From assembly GCA_949316495.1 (NCBI GenBank), contig OX439011.1, positions 25,412,495-25,476,494 on the forward strand: a stretch of 64,000 bases of DNA, read 5' to 3'. Under the pieces are notes generated by a model. That model was not told the origin of the DNA. It did no database searches and saw nothing but the letters and a program-made list of their open reading frames with translations. Each line of letters opens with the position of its first letter. The first letter of the stretch is position 1. Below, in pieces: positions 52,701 to 64,000 of the stretch. The DNA is from Amphiduros pacificus (taxonomy: Eukaryota; Annelida; Polychaeta; Phyllodocida; Hesionidae). The translations under genes and the position numbers were made by a program.

Positions 52701-53501
52701 ATTTGGAGTAAAGCTGTTTTTAATTTTTCATATTTTAACTTTGACAGCTGAATGGATTAACAGGTATGAATGATGCTAGTGACTTTAAATGGAAGTGTAC
52801 TTGAAATTCTATCACTTTGTAAAATTTAAGATCTTCCATAAATAAAGATATTTATGTTTCTAGTCCAATCAATAGCAGTAGTACATATATAGTTAGCACC
52901 CATCTAAGATACAAGGTTGAAACACAATATTATGCACTCAGTGACAAGCTTAACCAGATTAAACAGATTATTCAGAATTAATACTTACAATTCAGTGACA
53001 TCTTCAAGTACCATATCTTATTCATTGTCAAGGATTTGTCACTTCAGATCAATAAAAGTGAAGAATTGTATTAAAAACCAGACACACTGTTGAATACACT
53101 CCCTGTATTCAACAGATAATGATCAAAATTCTGAGATACATTTCTTGCACAACTTCTACTTATCAGTCAGAGAAATAATTACTGGAAAAATACTTTTTAT
53201 TGAGGCATGACTCTTCACTGAAACAAGATGAAATAGTAATAAAATTTATACAGTGCTGACAGCAGACATTATCTGTTCCTAGCACTTTTCATGATAGTGT
53301 CTTGGGAACATGCGTCTTTAGGGTGTCTTAAAGACATCCTCCTCATCTCATAATAGAAACAAATATTGCATGGAGAATTGAAAATGTTGATAGTTTCAAG
53401 GATACTGACAAAATCATCAAATCCCAGTAGAGTTCCTGTAATCTCCTTGTCATTCTTCATGACTATATGGATCCTGGAACCGATACATTTATCCACCAGC
53501 T
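49765..53501 (-). CDS. LSM5: U6 snRNA-associated Sm-like protein LSm5, first coding exon not found
   Basis: Exons 53501-53406, 53016-52989, 51973-51901 and 49797-49765 join in phase. They encode ELVDKCIGSRIHIVMKNDKE with ITGTLLGFDDFVN, MVLEDVTEFESTPEGRRV, TKLDQILLNGNNITM and LVPGGDGPEV-stop. This is nearly identical to human LSM5 from residue 17 to the end. LSm5 is a subunit of the LSm2-8 ring on U6 snRNA and the LSm1-7 ring in mRNA decay. The donor at 53406 (GTCA/GTATCC) was chosen because it restores FVNMVLEDV. The first exon, expected to encode about 15 residues ending LLPL, was not identified upstream. Confidence 0.95.
50046..51258 (+). mobile_element. Non-autonomous repeat, 'aaggtcaaaggtca' family, copy 3 (longest)
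   Basis: Same ends as copies 1 and 2 (ACATAACCCCATGGGTTGAT, AGCTCTGCTGACTT; AAGTCTCAGTAGAGCTAA). The interior has two related halves containing CAATGTGTCAA and GGTCAAAGGTCA blocks. It lies in the last LSM5 intron. Confidence 0.78.
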
Positions 53502-53699
53502 CTGCAAAACATAAACCACCATCAGCAAGACATAAATAGTGAAGACAACTAATCCATTCCAAGCTGAATCCATTCCAAGCTGAAACCAATGCTGATACAA
53601 GTGATCGTATTGTGTCATGTTTGGGTGACGACAATCATGTAACTCTGAACAGTGTATATCTTAATAATAATCCTATGATGTCCGAATGCACATCTGGTT

Positions 53700-53750
53700 T
53701 AAGGACCAATCACGGCAGTCAAGACAATGCCAATCATTTTGACCAATCAG
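53700..53750 (-). promoter_or_regulatory. Cluster of CCAAT boxes upstream of LSM5 exon
   Basis: Three CCAAT pentamers (53706-53710, 53730-53734, 53743-53747) in 42 bases, about 200 bases upstream of the first LSM5 exon seen. A cluster like this suggests a promoter, but no start site or first exon could be tied to it. Confidence 0.3.
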
Positions 53751-54049
53751 AGAGCAGCTAACAGATGATTACAAGAAGTGCCCAGAGTAACAATGGCGGG
53801 AAGCAGTGATCACCATGTGTCAGCATTGCATAAATGGCTTTCTCATAATAAATGACAGTGAAAATAATTAAACTGAGAAAAAAAGTGTTCAAGTTAACTG
53901 GCACCAGGATCATTTGAGGCAGCTATGGATTGTCTAGTATATATATATGTATATTCCTGTATGTTAAAAAAGATATAGTGTGTGATGATAATAAAAACAA
54001 TTTGTTTTCTTCATTAAAAAAATTGTTAATTATAACATCAAGAGACGAA

Positions 54050-54220
54050 ACAATAGAGAGACGTTGACACGTGGTAGAATATTTCTATGTGTATTATAAG
54101 CCAAAGATATTAATTATATCGCCGTTGGGGGAGCTTGTACCTCTACAGTATGAATGTAGTTTATTTACTTTTCACTCTGATATAGTCAATTCTTCTTCTG
54201 TTTCGGTCCAGTAATATCGA
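54050..54220 (+). repeat. Fragment of the 39999-40965 transposon family
   Basis: AATTATATCGCCGTTGGGGG, AGCTTGTACCTCTACAGTAT and TTTACTTTTCACTCTGATAT match the right part of the element in TSFM intron 1 (40790-40890). Confidence 0.65.
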
Positions 54221-54779
54221 TATCTATCGGTATGTAGCGAATATTGATAAAACATTGATACATATTGTATCGTATTGTATCGTATCAATGAAATTCAACG
54301 ATGTAAATGCCCTACCCGGAGGTGCCGTCAATCACCGTCCACAGGCTGCCCTTGTGTATAAGACGACACCCAAAAGATTGACTAACGGTTTGGGTCCAAA
54401 TACCTTATCCTATATTCGAGTAAATATGGTGTGTCTTTCTTTTGTCGCAGGCAACCCACTTTTCATGGTTCACTACCTCTATACTATTATGTTAAAATTA
54501 TTAATGTTATCAATAATTTAAACAAGAAAAAGTGGTGATCCACATGTAACACGGATGAGAAAAAAAAATAACTAACTCACCAAACTGTCAACAAACAGAA
54601 CAAAAATTAAAATAAACAAAACAAAAATTACAACAAACAAAACAAAAATTAGAAGAAAAAAACACAAAATGAAATATTATCTTGATTCATCTTTTAAAAT
54701 TATTTAATTTGGTATATGAACGATTTTTTTAGCACAACTTTATGCAAAGATGTGCCTTTTCAGGCTCGATTACGTAAGT

Positions 54780-55170
54780 TGCCCTAATATCGCTCAGGCG
54801 CTAACCACAAATCATCGATTAGACTTTTGCATTGTCATCTGACTTCTAATTGTCCGATTTACACCAAATTTTAACTAAACTTACTGATAATTCCTTGTTC
54901 TAGCGATTGGGAAGCATTTCCATGCAATTTAAAGGGATAATTTTGTACAGCGATGGGCGATGACGATGTTGTCATTTCAGCGGGATGCCTATTGGCTTTG
55001 CCGAGCCGGTAAACTTTTAGAATCATCGATCAGACTTTTGCATGTTATCTGACTTTAATTGTCACCAAATTTGAACTAAACTTACTGATAATTCCTTGTT
55101 CTATCGATTGGGAAGCATTTCCAAGCAATTTAAAACGATAATTTTATGAAACGATGGGCGATGGCATAGT
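54780..55170. repeat. Tandem duplication of about 210 bases
   Basis: Two copies share AATCATCGAT, AACTAAACTTACTGATAATT, CCTTGTTCTA, GATTGGGAAGCATTTCCA and CGATGGGCGATG. The intervening flank differs. Confidence 0.85.
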
Positions 55171-55496
55171 TTTGAATGTTCTGCTTTGTTTACATCACGC
55201 ACTTCTTTTCTTTTTCTTGTATTCATAGGCCGAATACTAGACTGGTCCCCTACCGAGTGTCAAAAACAGAGGATGGCACCAGTCTAATCTATCGCATGCA
55301 CACGACGAACACTCCACAGTGGCGTCAGTTGCTTTAACAATAATGACCACAGAAAAAACCGAATCACAAACCACAGGAAATGAATACGCATTTCCCATGA
55401 TCGTACCGATCACAGAATAACACGGATAGTTCCTTTTTTTGACAAGCTTTGCCTGTTGGCAATGCTTGTCAAAACATAGGCATCAGAGATGCATCA

Positions 55497-57668
55497 ACCC
55501 TCAGCCCTGGTAACTCATTGCACAACATTCGCTCCACACAATATTTGTGAACAAAACGTCACTGCACCAAGGCAAATTGATGCAGGGGTAAAAAAAACCC
55601 ATAAAATCTACTTCCTTTGATAGCTTAGGTGTGTCAAGTATCATGAAACTGTCATCATTTACTCTAGAATTATTGAGATGGGCAGGTGACCTTGAAAAGC
55701 AGGTTAAGGTCACCGTCCATCAAACTCATGTGAAGACTTCCAAGATGCTTATGTGTGTCAATTTTCATGAAGCTGCCATTATTTGTTCTTAAGTTATTGC
55801 AATGATGTGGATTTGACATGATTGTCCCTGTGACCTTGAAAAGTAGGTAAAGGTCATGTTCCATTAAGAGAAGTCTGAGGTCTTCACCAGATGCTTATGT
55901 GTGTCAAGTCTCATAAAGCTGCCAACATTCGTTCTCGAGTTATGGCAATGATAGGGATTTCACATAATTGTAACTGTGACCTTGAAAAGTAGGTGAAGGT
56001 CATGTTCCATACAAAATTGTGTGGGGTTTTCATCAGATGCTTATGTGTGTCAAGTTTCATGAAGCTGCCATCATTTGTTCTCGAGTTATCGCGATGACAA
56101 GGATGATTTCACATAATTGTCCCTGTGACCTTGAAAAGTAGGTGAAGGTCATGGTCCACCATGAGAAGTCTGAGGTCTTCACCAGATGCTTGTGTGTGTC
56201 AAATCTCATAAAGCTGCCATCATTCGTTCTTGAGTTATTGCGATTCTTGGGATTTCACATATTTGTCCCTGTGACCTTGAAAAATAGGTCAAGGTCGCCG
56301 TCCACCGAACTAGTCTGAGGTTTTCAACAGATGCTTATGCGTGTAAAGTTTCATGAAGCTGCCATCATTTGTTCTTGAGTTATCACGATGACAAGGATGA
56401 TTTCACATTATTGTCCCTGTGACCTTGAAAAGTAGGTGAAGGTCATGTTCCATCAAGAGAAGTCTGAGGTCTTCACCAGATGCTTGTGTGTGTCAAATCT
56501 CATAAAGCTGCCATCATTCGTTCTTGCGATTCTTGGGATTACACATAATTGTCTGTGACCTTGAAAAATAGGTCAAGGTCACTGTCCATCGAACTCGTCC
56601 GAGGTTTTCACCAGATGCTTATATGTGTCAAGTTTCACGAAGCTGCCATCATTTGTTCTCGTACTATCGCGATGACAAGGATGATTTCAAATAATTGTCC
56701 ATGTGACCTTGAAAAGTAGGTGAAGGTTATGTTTTATAGAAACAATTCTGAGGTCTTCACCAGATGCTTATGGGTGTCAAATCTCATAAAGCTGCCATCA
56801 TTTGTTCTTGAGTTATGCGATTCTTGGGATTTCACATAATTGTCCCTGTGACCTTGAAAAATAGGTCAAGGTCACCGTCCATCGAACTCGTCCGAGGTTT
56901 TCACCAGATGCTTATATGTGTCAAGTTTCACGAAGCTGCCATCATTTGTTCTCGAGTTATCGCGATGACAAGATGATTTCACATAATTGTCCGTGTGACC
57001 TTGAAAAGTAGGTGAAGGTCATGTTTCATAGGAAAAATTCTGAGGGCTTCACCAGATGCTTATGGGTGTCAAATCTCATAAAGCTTCCATCATTTGTTCT
57101 TGAGTTATGCGATTCTTGGGATTACACATAATTGTCTGTGACCTTGAAAAATAGGTCAAGGTCACTGTCCATCGAACTCGTCCGAGGTTTTCACCAGATG
57201 CTTATATGTGTCAAGTTTCACGAAGCTGCCATCATTTGTTCTCGAGTTATCGCGATGACAAGATGATTTCACATAATTGTCCGTGTGACCTTGAAAAGTA
57301 GGTGAAGGTCATGTTTCATAGGAAAAATTCTGAGGGCTTCACCAGATGCTTATGTGTGTCAAATCTCATAAAGCTGCCATCATTCGTTCTTGAGTTATTG
57401 TGATTCTTGGGATTTCACATAATTGTCCCTGTGACCTTGAAAAATAGGTCAAGGTCGCCGTCCATCGAACTCGTCCGAGGTTTTCACCAGATGCATATGT
57501 GTGTCAAGTTTCATGAAGCTGCCATCATTTGTTCTTGAGTTATCGCGATGACAAGGATGTTCGCTACAGACATACATACAGACATACAGACATACATACA
57601 TACATACATACCCACGCCAGGAGTACTGCAATACCCTCAGCCTGATTACATCAGGGGCTGAGGGTAAA
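55497..57668. mobile_element. Repeat element with ACCCTCAGCCC ends and internal tandem array
   Basis: The left end ACCCTCAGCCCTGG is mirrored by the right end CAGGGGCTGAGGGT. Between them about 14 diverged units of roughly 135 bases alternate in two versions (TGTGACCTTGAAAAGTAGGT, TTCACCAGATGCTTATGTGT, AAAGCTGCCATCATTTGTTC). A CATA microsatellite lies at 57566-57610. Non-coding, probably a non-autonomous DNA transposon whose core has expanded. Confidence 0.75.
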
Positions 57669-58079
57669 AAGGAACCATCCCTGTTACAAAAAAACTTCAA
57701 TAACAATGAAAAACATGTGAAAATATTGTATTCAAGGCCAAAAGATGAATTCATTATGACTAAAGCATCCTCAAAACATTTTTATAACATTCTGAGGATT
57801 TTGTATATGTCACCAAAAAAATGCCTATATTTTGACAGACACAAACCATAATTTCTCAGATTTCAAAGTTCGATATCTTGGCAACCAAACATAATATCAT
57901 GACCAATTTACTATGTAATAAATAGTACTCCTCAAGACCTTTCCAATGACACCATGAATGCTAAGATTGTTCAGAGCTGGCTGACGGAAAGATGGCCGAT
58001 GGAAAATAGTTTGCACCTAATGAATACGCTACGAATATTCGGCATGCTCATATTCATTGGAAATCTCGTCGATAGGCGC

Positions 58080-58290
58080 ATCACTGAGGTATAAAGACCC
58101 AGATCCGGATTCTCGCACTCACAGACTTGTATAAATATGTATTTTTTGTTGGAGATTAATAACGAGAACCACTTACTTCTCACCTATCTATGTAAATTAA
58201 ACATCATTGACATGAGAATGTAAGGTTTTGCGTAATAATTGCAAAAATATTTATTGTTGCTCCGCAAAAGTTGTGGGTCTGGTAACTCTG
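58080..58290 (+). repeat. Fragment of the 39999-40965 transposon family
   Basis: ACTTGTATAAATATGT, CACTTACTTCTCACCTATCT and GCAAAAATATTTATTGTTGC correspond to 40385-40530 in the TSFM-intron element. Confidence 0.6.
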
Positions 58291-59078
58291 GTTGACAGAA
58301 AAATTGGCTTGGAATCCGCGAAACAAAACAAACAAAACTCCATGGTGATCAGTTTGTTTGCAGTTTGCTGGTCCGTGTGTATTTTCTATTTATTATGTAT
58401 GCTTGTAGTTGTACAAAGTCTTAGTACACCTCTGGATATGGCAATTAATTTTTAGGTAGAATTCTGATCCCACTTACCAAATTTCACCAAGAAAACTAAC
58501 CGGGTAAAAAGAGTGGCACAACGAGAAAATACCTCTATTATCGCACCCCGCTTTGCCACCCCTTCACTTTAAATGAAATGTGTAAATTCCATGATGGTCT
58601 TTCGACCTAAAATATGTTACGGTATAGTGTAAAACATCATATTTATCAATTACTCATCGAAGTTTTAATGATTCTTGTGTTTTTAACTTGCCTAGAGGGA
58701 GAAGTTGCGAAGGGCTCACAAGCGACATGATTCCAAATTTGCGAAAATGAAAATAATCCGGGACAATTTGCGTAGATAATATTCCTTAAACTAAATTTTG
58801 CTTATACTTATCGTGTTTTCATTTGGCAATATTATATAGAATATAATTTGCTGAAATGATGGAATAAATTATCTCTAATTTTTGTTCATTTTGGGATTTC
58901 AAAATTTAATTATCGCGAATCATGTAAGAGCGTCATTTTGTGCTGACAAATATTATCGGACATAGCCGAGTAGTGGCGGAAATTACCGAAGTGAGCTAAA
59001 ATGGCTGACAGTGTATGTGAATTTTGGATATTTCCACAGAATTTGGGCTAGATCTCAGCTTGGATTATAACATTTAAG

Positions 59079-59145
59079 ATGAGCGGAGCGGAGAGTGCCA
59101 GTGATCTCTCTAGTGATGGAGATGTTGCTCAATTTTACCGGCCAG
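59079..59145 (+). CDS. First coding exon of an unrecognised gene
   Basis: ATG at 59079 opens MSGAESASDLSSDGDVAQFY and RP, ending at a strong donor (CCAG/GTAAGCCAG), phase 1. The acidic serine-rich start followed by a clean donor looks like a genuine first exon. A short upstream ATG at about 59001 opens a frame of about 17 codons (MADSVCEFW) that ends before it. The gene was not recognised, and its later exons are uncertain. Confidence 0.55.
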
Positions 59146-60104
59146 GTAAGCCAGATTGTTTACATTTTGCGAGATAGACCTCAGCATCAGTTGCATGTTT
59201 TGTCTTTTTCTGTCAAAATTTGACAGGAGCCAAAATGTGCCCCAAACGAAAACACCCCAAAATTGGCCCCCAAAATTACTAAACACTTTCACCAAATCAT
59301 CGCCATATGAAAAAAATATAAATTTTTCTTGAAGTGGACACATGCAAATTGAAGAAATTGGGATGAAAGAACGTGTTTTGTAAATGTTTAGTAAATGTTG
59401 ACAGAGCCAGACTGTTCAGAGTTGATGGTTCATTTTTGACAAGCTTGTAGTCTGAGTCACCAGTCCCAGACCAGGAACACAACAATAAGGCCCAAATGAT
59501 TACAAATGCCCAATCAGTACAAATTCATTTACACTTTTTGCAAATGATTACAAGTTTTAGATAGCTCTGATTAAAGCAGAAACACAAATATGATTCCACT
59601 CAACAACACATGGCTATCACAACAAATCATGTTTTGTAAATTGTATTCATGTCATGAAGGGTATTGACCAGATACTAGTACATACCCTATCCTAGGTTTT
59701 CTGGATCAGGCATTTTCAAGTATTGAAAGAAGTTTGTGTATTCCTTGAAAATTTGATTATTTGCTCTTTGGTAGAATTTGTCAAAGTCTGACTAGTTATA
59801 TACCTCATATGTTTCCTATGATGTCAGTCAAGCTACGGAAGCCCCTGATGCCACTGACAGTTATAGTCCACCAGGGACAGCTCTGTTATAGACATTAAAC
59901 ATCTTAACCATGCACCTATTTGATGGTGATCAATTGAAGTCATGCAGTTACTGGTTGCTGGGTGGTGGGGAAGATCTCTGTTTTCACATAGTAATGTTAC
60001 CATATAAGATCACGCTTTGTTATCAAGTGACTGTATTGTACCAGACATTGAAGTATACTGATGAAATCTTGCAACAGTCATGCATGAAATTTAAGCGATA
60101 AAAG

Positions 60105-60875
60105 AGAGATATGGATGTTTGACTCTAACTGATAACCAAGTATGACCAAACAGAATTCTGTGATGGCTAAATATGACCATATAGATGTTTGACTCTAACT
60201 GATAACCAAGTATGACCAAACAGAGTTCTGTGATGGCTAAATATGACCATATAGATGTTTGACTCTAACTGATAACCAGGTATGACCAAACAGAGTTCCA
60301 TGGTGGCTAAATATGACCATATAGATGTTTGACTCTAACTGATAACCAAGTATGACCAAACAGAGTTCTGTGATGGCTAAATATGACCATATAGATGTTT
60401 GACTCTAACTGATAACCAAGTATGACCAAACAGAGTTCTGTGATGGCTAAATATGACCATATAGATGTTTGACTCTAACTGATAACCAGGTATGACCAAA
60501 CAGAATTCTGTGATGGCTAAATATGACCATATAGATGTTTGACTCTAACTGATAACCAAGTATGACCAAACAGAGTTCTGTGATGGCTAAATATGACCAT
60601 ATAGATGTTTGACTCTAACTGATAACCAAGTATGACCAAACAGAGTTCCATGGTGGCTAAATATGACCATATAGATGTTTGACTCTAACTGATAACCAAG
60701 TATGACCAAACAGAGTTCTATGATGGCTAAATATGACCATATAGATGTTTGACTCTAACTGATAACCAAGTATGACCAAACAGAGTTCCGTGGTGGCTAA
60801 ATATGACCATATAGATGTTTGACTCTAACTGATAACCAGGTATGACCAAAACAGTTCCGTGGTGGCCAAATATGA
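60105..60875. repeat. 70-bp minisatellite, 11 copies
   Basis: Unit ATATAGATGTTTGACTCTAA, CTGATAACCAAGTATGACCA, AACAGAGTTCTGTGATGGCT plus AAATATGACC. Copies are very similar, so the array is young or homogenised. Confidence 0.97.
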
Positions 60876-60879
60876 CCTC

Positions 60880-62450
60880 AGTGCATCATGTTTACAATAA
60901 ATGATAAATGACAAGTGAATGTAGACACAGTGTGAGCCAGAACATGAGCACATGTGACCATGTTGACGAGGTGCCAGAGTTCTTTTGCCATAATATATAG
61001 AGCTGTATGTCTATTTATCATTTTTTCTATCATGTTTACGAGTAATAAAGCTCCAACACATATAAAGCAGGTTACTCAACGTTTATAAATTTATGGTTAT
61101 CAGTTTAATATTAATTACATTCTCATTAATTGGTATGATATATGCATAACCTTAATATGGTCATTATGTTTGCCGTAATCAAACTTTGATTATGGCACAA
61201 AAAAGCTTTATGACAGTTGAAAAAAGACATTGAATAAAGGTGGTGGATCTCTTTGAATTTCACTTGTCCTAATTCATGTTAGATGTAGAAAGTTAATAAC
61301 ATTTTATGTAGAAAGTCAATAACATTATCAACATTTCTGAGCTCGGCCATCCAGTACTTCTGTGATTATGTTTAGTCATATTTAATGACACAAAACATCA
61401 CATGACATCTGGAGCAATGTGTTTATCATTATAATTAACATGAATTACCTTAAACCATATTTACAAAATGAGAAACTTTAGGTAAATATAAATTTGGAAC
61501 TTTTGTTTAGGTATTTTAAGAATCAATTCAGTTATGTCAATCATCAGAACCATTCAGGCCACACAGTAAAAAAAATTGGTTCTGATAATCATAAACAATT
61601 TTTTGACACAGAACCAAATTTTTTGACATGTTGAAGACCAAAATAAATTTCTGTTTGATGAGACAAACATAACATTCTAATTAACAGTCAAATAACAGCT
61701 CTGTTTGAATCCACTGGCCAGTTTGGACCAGTTCTAGTGGCCCGGATTTATGTAAAATTTTCTTATTTTTCACCATTTTATTTTATTGGCCAACAAGATT
61801 AACCAGTGGATTTCAGGGCAGTCACAACTTTTAACGCCAGTGACTAAAAACGTCAATGACAAGGCTTCATGAAATCAGATTTTCAAGCATTTTTTTCCTT
61901 ACATAATATAAATGTCTATACCCTAAACTTTGTGATAAAAATGTCTATAATACCCATCATATTATCCCAGCATAAATTTCTGTGCCATTTTTAAAATGAG
62001 TCTTCTGAGAAAATTCAAATTACCCATCAAACATTTTGTCAACAAATTTTGCTTAGTTGACCAGTGATTTGGTGTAAATGCGTGCTTATTACAGATTTGT
62101 TTACTATGGGGTGTCTTCAGATGGGGACATTGTAGTTATTTGGCTCAGAGTCCTGTTTGTCCATTAGTAATTGTCTAAATATTATTACAGGCCTGGCACC
62201 CTTACATTTAGATTTATTTTGGTTGATATCAGGGAAAGAGTGCATTCAGGATTTGCTTTAAGTCATGAATATTCATAAAAATCTAACTGGGCATCGGTTG
62301 GTGAAATTTACATGAAAAGTCATCCAAATTTGATCATTATCTGGGTCAGGCACCTGATCAGAGGTCATGACCTAATGTTGATCAATTGTGATTGGGTAAT
62401 ATTTTGGTGGTCAAGATGTATTACGAATTTCAAGTGATATAAAATCAAGG
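60880..62450. other. AT-rich stretch, no gene seen
   Basis: About 1.5 kb, probably intronic if the gene starting at 59079 continues to the right. No repeat family or exon was identified. Confidence 0.35.
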
Positions 62451-62486
62451 GCAATAAGGCAGAGGTAATGAGAAGATTGAATGACT

Positions 62487-62571
62487 TGCAATTCTACAGA
62501 GAACTGTTCAGAACATGCCGGAGGTTGCAGCAGTTGCATTTTTGCATTGGCAGAGGAAGATTCAACACAGG
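62487..62571 (+). CDS. Weak candidate exon of the 59-kb gene
   Basis: The segment between TTCTACAG and ACACAG/GTGAAA is open in several frames. In the frame set by the exon at 59145 it reads ENCSEHAGGCSSCIFALAEE DSTQ in two runs. Two other frames are also open, so the call is only tentative. Confidence 0.2.
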
Positions 62572-63093
62572 TGAAAATGCTGCACCACTGATCTTTGTCT
62601 GGTTCCACATCCTGGCAAAGGGCTCCAACTTAACAACCTCAGCACTGCACTGCAGGATGAAATATATATATATATATATATCACACTTCTATGAGCTGGT
62701 GAGCAGGTACAGCCTGAAATGGGCACATGGGTACATAACATTGATCATTCTCATTATCATTATGGTTTTGCTATCAACTGTAACATTTATTTGATGTTGC
62801 CAAACATTGGTATCCATGATGACTCTTAGAAAATGGTGCCAATTGTCAATGTCTGTGATAACATATATATTGGCTGGTGCCAAGCTGCGGTGAAATTGAT
62901 TTTCGTAATCATTTCGAGATAGTTTATATAGAAACAAACCTCCTTGATATCAGAAATCACCCATATTAAAAATAATTTTTTATATATGTGCCAAACTCAT
63001 ATGTTTTATATAGGTTAAATCTTGATAATTTACAAAAAGTAAACCATAAACTATTTGATCAACAATTGCATGTTTATTAAAATTTTACTCCAG

Positions 63094-63307
63094 GTGTACA
63101 GGAAGAATACCATTAAATTTTGGCTACAAAGAAAGTGAGATCTTAAGGTTGAGCCCTGCAGGACATGTGGCCAGCATCTTATCAGCATGTTGCGAGCAAA
63201 AGGCAAGAATATGGGCCAATAAACAAAATGATAAAATGCTGATCACTGTTTACATGGAGGATCCCTGCAAGATCTGTGCCCTTGCTACTCCTCAGTACTG
63301 CTGCTAA
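63094..63307 (+). CDS. Candidate terminal exon, unrecognised protein
   Basis: After acceptor TTTTACTCCAG a frame of 70 codons runs to TAA at 63305-63307: CTGRIPLNFGYKESEILRLS, PAGHVASILSACCEQKARIW and DPCKICALATPQYCC are parts of it. The pattern PAGHVASILSACCEQKARIW loosely recalls a WD40 blade, but this is not secure. It needs an upstream exon ending in phase 2, which the exons at 59145 and 62571 do not provide in their preferred frames. A SINE has inserted exactly after the stop. Confidence 0.35.
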
Positions 63308-63308
63308 G

Positions 63309-63621
63309 AGGCCACGGGCCGTGGCGAAGTTGGTTAGAGCGCCAGCTTATTAGCACCAGTTCCTCTGTAGTGATTCAAAGGTCATGGGTTCGATCCCCGG
63401 CCGTGCCGAGATTGAATTCATGATACAATTTCCCATATGAGCTGAGACCCGTGCCAAAGGGTTAACCCGTTGTCCTTGTAAATCTGTGACCGGGTGGGTT
63501 GTCATGTCAAGGACCTGCGACATGACAATTCAGTGAGGCAGCAGCACTATATCTGTTACAAGTAGGTCTCATCACGAAATAACTGAAATAATGTTGAAAG
63601 TGATGTAAAAACCCCAAACAA
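63309..63621 (+). mobile_element. Full-length tRNA-derived SINE with 12-base target duplication
   Basis: The head GGGCCGTGGCGAAGTTGGTT contains an A-box-like segment and GGTTCGATCC is a perfect RNA polymerase III B box. The body (GACAATTCAGTGAGGCAGCA) and the 3' end (GTAAAAACCCCAAACAAAC) are shared with the fragments at 16.8, 44.0, 46.3 and 48.1 kb and the right edge. The target duplication ACTGCTGCTAAG is found at 63297-63308 and 63622-63633. Confidence 0.93.
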
Positions 63622-63924
63622 ACTGCTGCTAAGTTTTAAGGGGGAATATTTTAATTAATGATATTGCACATCACATGTAATACAAACTGACTTGGTTATT
63701 ATCGTGTAAATTTTGCATAAGATTATCGCTTTAAATCTGAGTGTAAATATTTATAAACCCTGAAAATAATGTTGCTAATATTACATACACTGTCAGATGT
63801 AAACATATATTTAATCACGCTAAAATAGGATAAAAAAAACCTGACAAGGCTATCAAGTGACCACTTAATACCAAAAACCCCAAATAGTCACATATATCAA
63901 CCTTACAGGACCATTTAGTATGAA

Positions 63925-64000
63925 GCCCATTTGTTTGTTTTGATTGTTTGGGGTTTTACTGTCAACATGAGTTTAGTTATTTCATGACAGGACCTATTTG
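63925..64000 (-). mobile_element. SINE 3' end, inverted, cut by window edge
   Basis: GTTTGTTTTGATTGTTTGGG followed by GTTTTACTGTCAACATGAGT and TTATTTCATGACAGGACCTA is the reverse complement of the SINE 3' region. The rest lies outside the window. Confidence 0.8.

Noticed and set aside
63314-63400. A tRNA gene
   Set aside because: The A- and B-box-like sequences belong to a SINE head with a 12-base target duplication and SINE tail. No proper cloverleaf of tRNA length fits.

Overview
The window is animal nuclear DNA with spliced genes, AT-rich introns, many minisatellites, MITE-like elements, two LINEs and a tRNA-derived SINE. It holds mitochondrial EF-Ts and LSM5 genes and a dsRNA-sensing gene. 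This fits a lophotrochozoan, most likely a mollusc; the placement is an inference from repeat style and gene content.

Layout. 1-2306: open non-LTR retrotransposon ORF on the minus strand, running off the left edge. About 3000-5260: a second, decayed LINE on the plus strand carrying a short inserted repeat. 7192-35353 (minus strand): a 22-exon gene model whose exons join in phase throughout (3765 nt, 1254 codons plus stop). It reads, N to C: a short novel N-terminus, a PKR/PERK-type eIF2-alpha kinase domain, a RHIM-like IQIG motif, a linker, a RIG-I-like DECH helicase and a RIG-I-type C-terminal RNA-binding domain. 39588-45408 (plus): mitochondrial elongation factor Ts in five exons. 49765-53501 (minus): LSM5, four exons seen, first coding exon not found. 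59079 onward (plus): first exon of an unrecognised gene, with possible later exons at 62.5 and 63.1 kb.

The main discovery candidate is the 28-kb gene. If transcription confirms one mRNA, a single protein would combine dsRNA recognition (RIG-I-like), translation arrest (PKR-like kinase) and a RHIM-like assembly motif, functions that vertebrates spread over separate proteins. The weak link is the junction between kinase exon 26202-26300 and exon 23706-23736: both sides are phase 0, and the second begins with ATG, so two adjacent genes remain possible.

The same gene is full of tandem arrays. Three of them abut its own splice sites and carry copies of the exon edge. Introns also hold MITEs, including one inverted pair.
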